DNA of 64,000 bases from JAVVHE01 sp038238915 (GTDB lineage Bacteria > Pseudomonadota > Alphaproteobacteria > Sphingomonadales > Sphingomonadaceae): NCBI GenBank assembly GCA_038238915.1, contig JBBSFH010000012.1, positions 32,167 through 96,166 of the forward strand, written 5' to 3'. Shown in pieces: positions 58,701 to 64,000 of the stretch (position 1 is its first letter; every line of letters starts with the position of its first letter). The notes under the pieces are model-generated. The model did not search any database, was not told where the DNA came from, and was given only the letters and a program-made list of their open reading frames with translations. A program made the translations under genes and the position numbers.

Positions 58701-61547
58701 CTATTCCGCCGCCACCGCGTAGTCCGCAACCGGCGGGCAACTGCACACGAGGTTGCGGTCTCCGTAGGCATTGTCGACGCGGCCGACGGGGGGCCAGTAT
58801 TTGTCGCCCGAGGGGCGGCCGTCGGGCAGGCAGCCCTGCGCGCGTGAGTATTTGCGGTCCCAGTCGCCCAGCAGGTCGCGCGTGGTGTGGGGTGCGTGGC
58901 GCAATGGCGATTCTGCGAGCGCGATGCGGCCCGCCTCGATGTCGGCGGCCTCGTGGCGGATGCTTGTCATCGCTGTGATGAAGCGATCGATCTCGCGGCG
59001 GTCCTCGCTCTCGGTGGGTTCGATCATCAGCGTGCCCGCTACCGGGAAGCTCATCGTGGGGGCGTGGAAGCCGTAATCGATGAGGCGCTTGGCAACATCT
59101 TCATTGGTGACGCCGGTCGCCTTGGTGAGCGGGCGCAGATCGATGATGCACTCGTGCGCAATACGGCCGCCATGGCCACGGTAGAGGATGGGGTAGTGCG
59201 GCGCGAGGCGCTCGGCGATGTAGTTTGCGGACAGGATCGCGACCTGCGTGGCGCGCTTGAGGCCATCGTCGCCCATCATGGCGATGTAGGCCCAGCTGAT
59301 CGGCAGGATCGAGGCAGAGCCGATGGGGGCTGCCGATACCGCGCCCGCCTGCGCTGTGCGCGGATCGGTTGGCAGGAACGGCGCGAGGTGCGCGCCCACC
59401 CCAATGGGGCCCATGCCGGGGCCACCGCCACCGTGCGGGATGCAGAAGGTTTTATGCAGGTTGAAGTGGCTCACGTCCGCGCCGAATTGGCCGGGCTTGG
59501 CGAGGCCGACCATCGCGTTCAGGTTCGCGCCGTCCAGATACACCTGCCCGCCCGCATCGTGAACGGCGGCGCAGATGTTGGCGATTTCGGCCTCGAAAAC
59601 CCCGTGCGTGCTCGGGTAGGTGACCATGATCGCGGCGAGGCGGTCACGGTGGGCTTCGATGTGCCGGTGGAGATCGGCGACATCGATGTTGCCGTCCGCG
59701 TCGGTGCCGGTGACGACAACCTCCATGCCCGCCATGTTGGCGCTGGCCGGGTTGGTGCCGTGGGCGCTGGCGGGGATGAGGCAGATGGTGCGGTGGTGGT
59801 CGCCGCGTGACCGGTGATAGCCGCGGATCGCCAGCAGCCCCGCATATTCCCCCTGGGCACCGCTGTTGGGCTGGAGGCTGACCGCGTCGTAGCCACTGAT
59901 CGCGCACAGCCAGTCGCGCAGATTGTCCGCGAGTTCGGCATAGCCCAGCGCCTGATCGTCGGGGACAAACGGGTGGAGCGAGGCGAAGACGGGCCAGGAG
60001 ATGGGGATCATCTCGGCCGCCGCGTTCAGCTTCATCGTGCAACTACCGAGCGGGATCATGCAGCGATCGAGCGCGAGATCGCGGTCCGCAAGGCGGCGCA
60101 TGTAGCGCATCAGCTCGGTCTCGGAGCGGTGCGCGTGGAAGACCGGGTGGGTGAGGTAGGGGCTGGTGCGCCGCAGGCTGGCGGGGATGCCGTCGGGGAC
60201 CACTGTCGGCTCGGGCGCTCCGCCGAACGCGCGCCAGACCGCCTGGACGGTCTCGGGCGTGCTGGTCTCGTCCAATGCGATGCCGACGCGGCCCTGCCCG
60301 GCATCGCGCAGGTTGATCCCTTCTGCGCGCGCGGCTCCCAGAATGGCGGGTGCGCGTTCGCCAGCGTCCACCGTCACGGTGTCGAAAAAGGTGGCGTTGC
60401 GGGGCGGGTGGCCGAGTTGCGTCAGGCCGGCGTGCAGGATCGCGGTCAGCCGGTGCACGCGCTCGGCAATCGCGCGCAGGCCGTCCGGCCCGTGGTACAC
60501 CGCGAACATGCCCGCGATGTTGGCGAGCAACACTTGGGCGGTGCAGATGTTCGAGGTCGCCTTCTCGCGGCGGATGTGCTGCTCGCGCGTCTGGAGAGCG
60601 AGGCGCGCGGCGGGCTGGCCCGCGCTGTCGATCGAGAGGCCGACCAAGCGTCCGGGGAGCGCGCGCTGATGCGCGGCGCGCACCGCCATGTAGGCGGCAT
60701 GTGGCCCGCCATAGCCCATCGGCACGCCAAAGCGCTGCATCGAGCCGATGGCGATATCCGCGCCGAGTTCGCCGGGCGAAGTGAGCAGCGTCAGCGCGAG
60801 CGGATCGGCCGCCATCGCCACGATCACGCCTGCCGCCTTCAGCCGGGCGATATGTTCGCGGTCGTCGTACAGGCAGCCGAGCGTGCCGGGATATTGAATG
60901 AGCGCGCCGAACAGGCCGTCGGGGTCTGACGCGCCGACATCGCCCACCCGCAGCTCCCAGCCCAGCGGCTCCGCCCGCGTGCGCAGCACCGCAAGTGTCT
61001 GCGGATGGACCTGCGAATCGACGAAGAAGCCGTTCCCTTTCGCCTTGCCCACGCGCCGCGCGAGCGCCATCGCCTCGGCGGCGGCGGTCGCTTCGTCGAG
61101 CAGCGAGGCGTTGGCGACGTCGAGCCCGGTCAGATCGCAGACCACCGTCTGGAAATTGAGGATCGCCTCAAGCCGCCCCTGGCTGATCTCGGGCTGGTAC
61201 GGCGTGTAGGCGGTGTACCAGGCGGGGTTCTCCAGCAGGTTGCGCTGGATGACGGGCGGCAGAACGGTGCCGTGATAGCCCTGCCCGATCAGGCTGGTCA
61301 TCACGCGGTTTTTGGCACCGATCGTGCGCAGCCTAGCGAGCATTGCGCCTTCGCCCAGCCCGTCGCCCAGCCCCAAAGGCGCATCGTCGAGGATCGCTGC
61401 GGGGATGGCCTGCGCGGTCAGCGCGTCGAGGCTATCCGCCTCCACCGCGCTCAGCATCGCTTCGATCTCGGCGTCCGAAGGGCCGATGTGGCGGCTGGCG
61501 AACTCGGTGGAACGTGGGCGGGTCTCCGCCCAGATGTCATGCGTCAA
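58701..61547 (-). CDS. gcvP: Glycine dehydrogenase (aminomethyl-transferring), P-protein, full length
   Basis: A 948-residue single-chain P-protein of the glycine cleavage system, which decarboxylates glycine and passes the aminomethyl group to the lipoyl arm of GcvH. Two homologous halves fused: the N-terminal half (FASRHIGPSDAEIEAML, ENPAWYTAYTPYQPEISQGRLEAILNFQ) and the catalytic C-terminal half with the PLP Lys in FNLHKTFCIPHGGGGPGMGPIGV. Some bacteria split these into GcvPA and GcvPB; here they are one. Third gene of gcvT-gcvH-gcvP, 14 bases after gcvH. Confidence 0.97.
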   Translation of the reverse strand: MTHDIWAETRPRSTEFASRHIGPSDAEIEAMLSAVEADSLDALTAQAIPAAILDDAPLGLGDGLGEGAMLARLRTIGAKNRVMTSLIGQGYHGTVLPPVIQRNLLENPAWYTAYTPYQPEISQGRLEAILNFQTVVCDLTGLDVANASLLDEATAAAEAMALARRVGKAKGNGFFVDSQVHPQTLAVLRTRAEPLGWELRVGDVGASDPDGLFGALIQYPGTLGCLYDDREHIARLKAAGVIVAMAADPLALTLLTSPGELGADIAIGSMQRFGVPMGYGGPHAAYMAVRAAHQRALPGRLVGLSIDSAGQPAARLALQTREQHIRREKATSNICTAQVLLANIAGMFAVYHGPDGLRAIAERVHRLTAILHAGLTQLGHPPRNATFFDTVTVDAGERAPAILGAARAEGINLRDAGQGRVGIALDETSTPETVQAVWRAFGGAPEPTVVPDGIPASLRRTSPYLTHPVFHAHRSETELMRYMRRLADRDLALDRCMIPLGSCTMKLNAAAEMIPISWPVFASLHPFVPDDQALGYAELADNLRDWLCAISGYDAVSLQPNSGAQGEYAGLLAIRGYHRSRGDHHRTICLIPASAHGTNPASANMAGMEVVVTGTDADGNIDVADLHRHIEAHRDRLAAIMVTYPSTHGVFEAEIANICAAVHDAGGQVYLDGANLNAMVGLAKPGQFGADVSHFNLHKTFCIPHGGGGPGMGPIGVGAHLAPFLPTDPRTAQAGAVSAAPIGSASILPISWAYIAMMGDDGLKRATQVAILSANYIAERLAPHYPILYRGHGGRIAHECIIDLRPLTKATGVTNEDVAKRLIDYGFHAPTMSFPVAGTLMIEPTESEDRREIDRFITAMTSIRHEAADIEAGRIALAESPLRHAPHTTRDLLGDWDRKYSRAQGCLPDGRPSGDKYWPPVGRVDNAYGDRNLVCSCPPVADYAVAAE

Positions 61548-61561
61548 AACGGGTCTCGGGG

Positions 61562-61930
61562 TCAGGCGGCGAGGAGCATCTGATTATAGGCGTCCTCGTC
61601 CATCAGCGCATCCGCTTGCGCCGGGTTGGATAGCCGCAGCTTGAACAGCCAGCCCGCGCCGAGCGGATCGGTGTTGATCAGCGCGGGATCGGCGGCAAGC
61701 GCGTCATTGCCTGCCATGATCTCGCCCGAAAGCGGCGAATAGACCTCGCTCGCGGCCTTAACCGATTCGACCGTCGCGGCCTGTCCGCCCGCTGCAACCT
61801 GAGTGCCCGCCGGTTCGGCCTCGGCAAAGACGAGATCGCCGAGCAGCTCGGCCGCGTGCGCGGTGATGCCCACGGTGGCGGTATCGCCCTCGATGCGGAC
61901 CCATTCGTGGGACTTGGAAAAGCGTAGCAT
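61562..61930 (-). CDS. gcvH: Glycine cleavage system H protein
   Basis: A 122-residue lipoyl carrier. FSKSHEWVRIEGDTATVGITAHA begins the barrel; ESVKAASEVYSPLSGEIMAGN contains the lipoylated Lys. The start could be ATG 61930 (MLRFSKSHEW, shorter leader, GAGGA upstream) or ATG 61945, which overlaps the gcvT stop (ATGA) and would add five residues; 61930 matches the family length slightly better. Confidence 0.93.
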   Translation of the reverse strand: MLRFSKSHEWVRIEGDTATVGITAHAAELLGDLVFAEAEPAGTQVAAGGQAATVESVKAASEVYSPLSGEIMAGNDALAADPALINTDPLGAGWLFKLRLSNPAQADALMDEDAYNQMLLAA

Positions 61931-61941
61931 CGAAACGGTCC

Positions 61942-63063
61942 TCATCGCTTGAACCCGGGGGCCACGAACGGCAGCGGCACGACGTCAACCGCCAGCCGAC
62001 GCCCGCGCACTTCGGCCCAAAGTCTGGTGGCTGGCCCGGCGTGCTGCGCTGCGACATAGGCCATCGCGACTGGCGCGCCAACCGTGGGGCCGAAGCCGCC
62101 CGAGGTGACCTTGCCGATCCCGTCGGGCGATTGCTCGGTGGCGAACAGGCGCGCAGGCGGACGGACAGGCGCGCGGCCTTCGGGGCGCAGGCCCACACGC
62201 TTCCACGCCGGGCCATCGGCGAGTTCGCGCGCGATGCGATCCGCGCCCGGATACCCGCCTGCGTGCGCTCCTCCGGGGCGTCGCGATTTCTGGATGGACC
62301 AGCCGAGATCGGCTTCGATGGGAGTCGTCTCCGGACAGAGATCGTTGCCGTAAAGGCAAAGCCCCGCCTCCAACCTGAGCGAATCGCGTGCGCCAAGCCC
62401 GGCGGGAGCGACCCCGCGCTGTGCCAGCAGCGCGCGCGCAACCCGTTCGGCATCGGCGGCGGCCACCCCGATTTCGAAGCCGTCCTCGCCGGTGTAGCCC
62501 GAGCGTGTGAGTGTGGCGGGCGCACCGGCCACATGCGTATCGATTGCGTCCATGAACCGCATCGCGGCGGCGTCGGCGCAGATCGGCGCGAGCGCGGCTG
62601 CCGCTCCCGGTCCCTGCAGCGCCATCAGCGCGCGATCGAACATCGGCGTGATCGCGACGCGCTCCGGCAGGCTCGAACGCAGGAGCGCCAGATCGTGCTG
62701 CTTGCCCGCCGCGTTGACCACCAGGAACAGCCGTCCGGGCAGGTGCGCGATCATCTGATCGTCGATCACGCCGCCACCCGCGTTCATCAACAGCGCATAG
62801 CGTTGCCGCCCCTCGCCCAGCCCGACGATATCGGCGGGCACCAGCGTCTCCAGCGCGGCGGCAGCCTCGGCGGCGGGGGCAGCCACGATCTGGCCCATGT
62901 GGCTCACATCGAACAGGCTTGCGGCGCAGCGGGTGTGCAGATGCTCGGCGAGGATGCCAGGGGCATAGTGGAGAGGCAGATCGTAGCCTGCGAATCCAGC
63001 CATCCGCGCGCCGAGTTCGAGGTGCAGAGCGTGGAGCGGGGTCTGCGCGAGCGGCATATCCAT
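61942..63063 (-). CDS. gcvT: Aminomethyltransferase (glycine cleavage T protein)
   Basis: A 373-residue THF-dependent enzyme that releases ammonia and makes 5,10-methylene-THF from the H-protein-bound aminomethyl group. TPLHALHLELGARMAGFAGYDLPLHYAPGILAEHLHTRCAASLFDVSHMGQI is the N-terminus; VNAAGKQHDLALL, ALQGPGA, RSGYTGEDGFEI and GLGARDSLRLEAGLCLYGNDL follow. ATG 63063 is right at the family start. No glycine riboswitch fold (tandem GGxGA-containing aptamers) could be recognised in the 91 bases upstream. Confidence 0.95.
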   Translation of the reverse strand: MDMPLAQTPLHALHLELGARMAGFAGYDLPLHYAPGILAEHLHTRCAASLFDVSHMGQIVAAPAAEAAAALETLVPADIVGLGEGRQRYALLMNAGGGVIDDQMIAHLPGRLFLVVNAAGKQHDLALLRSSLPERVAITPMFDRALMALQGPGAAAALAPICADAAAMRFMDAIDTHVAGAPATLTRSGYTGEDGFEIGVAAADAERVARALLAQRGVAPAGLGARDSLRLEAGLCLYGNDLCPETTPIEADLGWSIQKSRRPGGAHAGGYPGADRIARELADGPAWKRVGLRPEGRAPVRPPARLFATEQSPDGIGKVTSGGFGPTVGAPVAMAYVAAQHAGPATRLWAEVRGRRLAVDVVPLPFVAPGFKR

Positions 63064-63154
63064 CGCCGCCCCCTGAACGGCCAGCCCGCCCAACGCAAGA
63101 CGCGTGGTTGTCGGCCGCGAAACACTGGGGCAGGATCGCACGCGGAGGTTCGCC

Positions 63155-63862
63155 ATGCCGACTCGATCGATCCTGACGGCCGTAGCGATGCTGTTGGTTG
63201 GCGCGGCATCGCCCGTGCGCGCGCAACCCGCTGCGACGGCGCGCGACTGGGCGTTCCCGGCACCCCCCCTCCCTTGGGCAGGGAACCCGAACAAATCGCA
63301 CACGCTCCCCGGCTCGACCATGCGGTACACCGACGCTCAGCTTCATGATCTCACCCGCGCGCCTGACTGGTTCCCGGGCGCGCACCCGCCACTGCCCGCC
63401 GCCATCGCGTTGGGGCGCGGAGGCGCCAAAGCCTGCGCTTTCTGCCATCTGCCAGGCGGCGAGGGTCGGCCCGAAAATGCGAGCCTCGCCGGGTTGCCTG
63501 CGGACTACATCCGCCGCCAGGTCGCCGCCCTCGCGAGTGGCGCGCGGACCGGCGTGCGGCCCGGCTGGGGGCCGACCTCGCGGATGATTGCCACTGCGAA
63601 GGCGAGCGATCCGGTCGAGGTGGCGCGTGCCGCCGCGTATTTCAGCGCGCGACCGTTCGTGTCGCACGTGCGGGTGGTCGAGGGCGATATCGTGCCCCGG
63701 GCCGAGCCTTACAAAGGCGTTTACGAGCTGCGCGGCGGCGGCACGATGCCGCTGGGCAAGCGCATCATCGAGGGGCCGTGTGTGGACGGCTCTCCGTTGG
63801 CAAGGGCTTTCTTGAGCATCTGCACGTTCGTTGGTCGGTGCGGCCATGTGTTCGACCTGTAG
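63155..63862 (+). pseudogene. c-type cytochrome gene interrupted at about 63773
   Basis: The start ATG has GGAGG in front; a signal peptide (LTAVAMLLVGAASPVRAQ) leads to one heme site, KACAFCHLPGGEGRPENASLAGLP, and a long helical DYIRRQVAALASGARTGVRPGW, typical of diheme cytochromes linked to quinoprotein dehydrogenases. After GKRIIE (ending 63772) the family sequence stops: the frame continues with GPCVDGSPLARAF and terminates at 63862. The second heme motif expected in this family is missing. An inserted element that continues beyond the window is the simplest cause. Confidence 0.7.
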
Positions 63863-64000
63863 TGCGGCCGTTTCATTTGCCGCGGGCCATAATGCCATTC
63901 GCGCGTCTCAGGTCCCGATCGATTGCCCGCACTCGAACGTGCCACGGCCCCACTGGGTTTTCCTGATCCGGCGGTATCGACCGGCTTGGTGCATTATCTC
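63773..64000. other. Unassigned sequence, likely the end of an inserted element
   Basis: Sequence from 63773 to the window end has no open frame with recognisable family and does not resemble neighbouring genes. On the minus strand a short frame ends in HRPTNVQMLKKALANGEPSTHGP near the junction, possibly a repeat-end peptide shadow. Neither a transposase nor clear terminal inverted repeats are seen in the 228 bases available. Confidence 0.35.

Noticed and set aside
63064..63154. Glycine riboswitch ahead of gcvT
   Set aside because: The 91-base gap is too short for the tandem aptamers and none of their conserved purine-rich loops is present.
61985..63898. Long minus-strand frame (637 codons) across gcvT and the cytochrome gene
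   Set aside because: A frame-shifted shadow of gcvT; composition dominated by Arg, Ala and Gly, no signal or domain.
1..64000. CRISPR arrays, tRNA and rRNA genes
   Set aside because: No regularly spaced repeats were found, and no T-loop/acceptor combinations or conserved rRNA stretches were recognised by eye.

Overview
The window is a gene-dense, roughly two-thirds GC chromosomal segment of an alphaproteobacterium, most likely a sphingomonad (Sphingomonas or a close relative). That placement is inferred from the gene set and order: mnmE-mnmG-rsmG-parA-parB, ftsK close to lolA, a DUF1013/TrcR regulator, a divergent PHA depolymerase and 3-hydroxybutyrate dehydrogenase pair, many TonB/S9-peptidase/haloperoxidase genes, and very tight gene packing with 4-base stop/start overlaps. 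No rRNA, tRNA, CRISPR array or intact insertion sequence was found.

Layout. 1-9.2 kb: the 3' part of sppA, an ECF sigma/anti-sigma/periplasmic sensor operon, a histone-deacetylase-like amidohydrolase, an M48 protease, the PHB mobilisation pair, trcR, xseB and a polyprenyl synthase. 9.2-10.3 kb: a VapBC45-like toxin-antitoxin pair set between housekeeping genes. 10.3-17.8 kb: coaD, a periplasmic cyclophilin, queA, malic enzyme, small membrane proteins and an inward-rectifier-type K+ channel. 17.9-24.4 kb (minus strand): an origin-proximal type cluster of radC, parB, parA, rsmG, mnmG and mnmE, with two perfect parS palindromes between mnmG and mnmE. 24.5-26.2 kb: dienelactone hydrolase and quinone oxidoreductase. 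26.2-27.6 kb: an AT-richer scar holding a chimeric remnant, an AbiJ-like/TIR defence protein fused to a resolvase tail. 27.7-29.6 kb: an EF-G-like GTPase.

29.9-36.7 kb looks like a single sigma-54-controlled module: an SDR alcohol dehydrogenase and TonB receptor on one side, an XylR/DmpR-type regulator with a phenolic-sensor domain in the middle, and a salicylaldehyde/vanillin-type aldehyde dehydrogenase on the other. A -24/-12 promoter motif lies in front of each outer transcription unit. The simple reading is uptake of an aromatic alcohol and its oxidation to aldehyde and then acid. 36.7-41.8 kb carries an S9 peptidase, a PEP-CTERM vanadium haloperoxidase and a SARP-like TPR regulator.

42.0-46.5 kb is ftsK...lolA with a two-component pair inserted. 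The kinase has an ETR1-type ethylene-binding membrane domain, with all four signature residues at exact ETR1 spacing, and is broken by a one-base deletion. 46.7-58.6 kb: sulfur-amino-acid enzymes, lactate 2-monooxygenase, a ferredoxin-reductase-type flavoprotein, prolyl oligopeptidase, a bacterial alternative oxidase, a solitary sdhB, two peptidoglycan enzymes and an old yellow enzyme. 58.7-63.1 kb is the gcvT-gcvH-gcvP operon. At the right edge a cytochrome c gene loses its family sequence abruptly at about 63773, probably at the end of an inserted element that runs out of the window.
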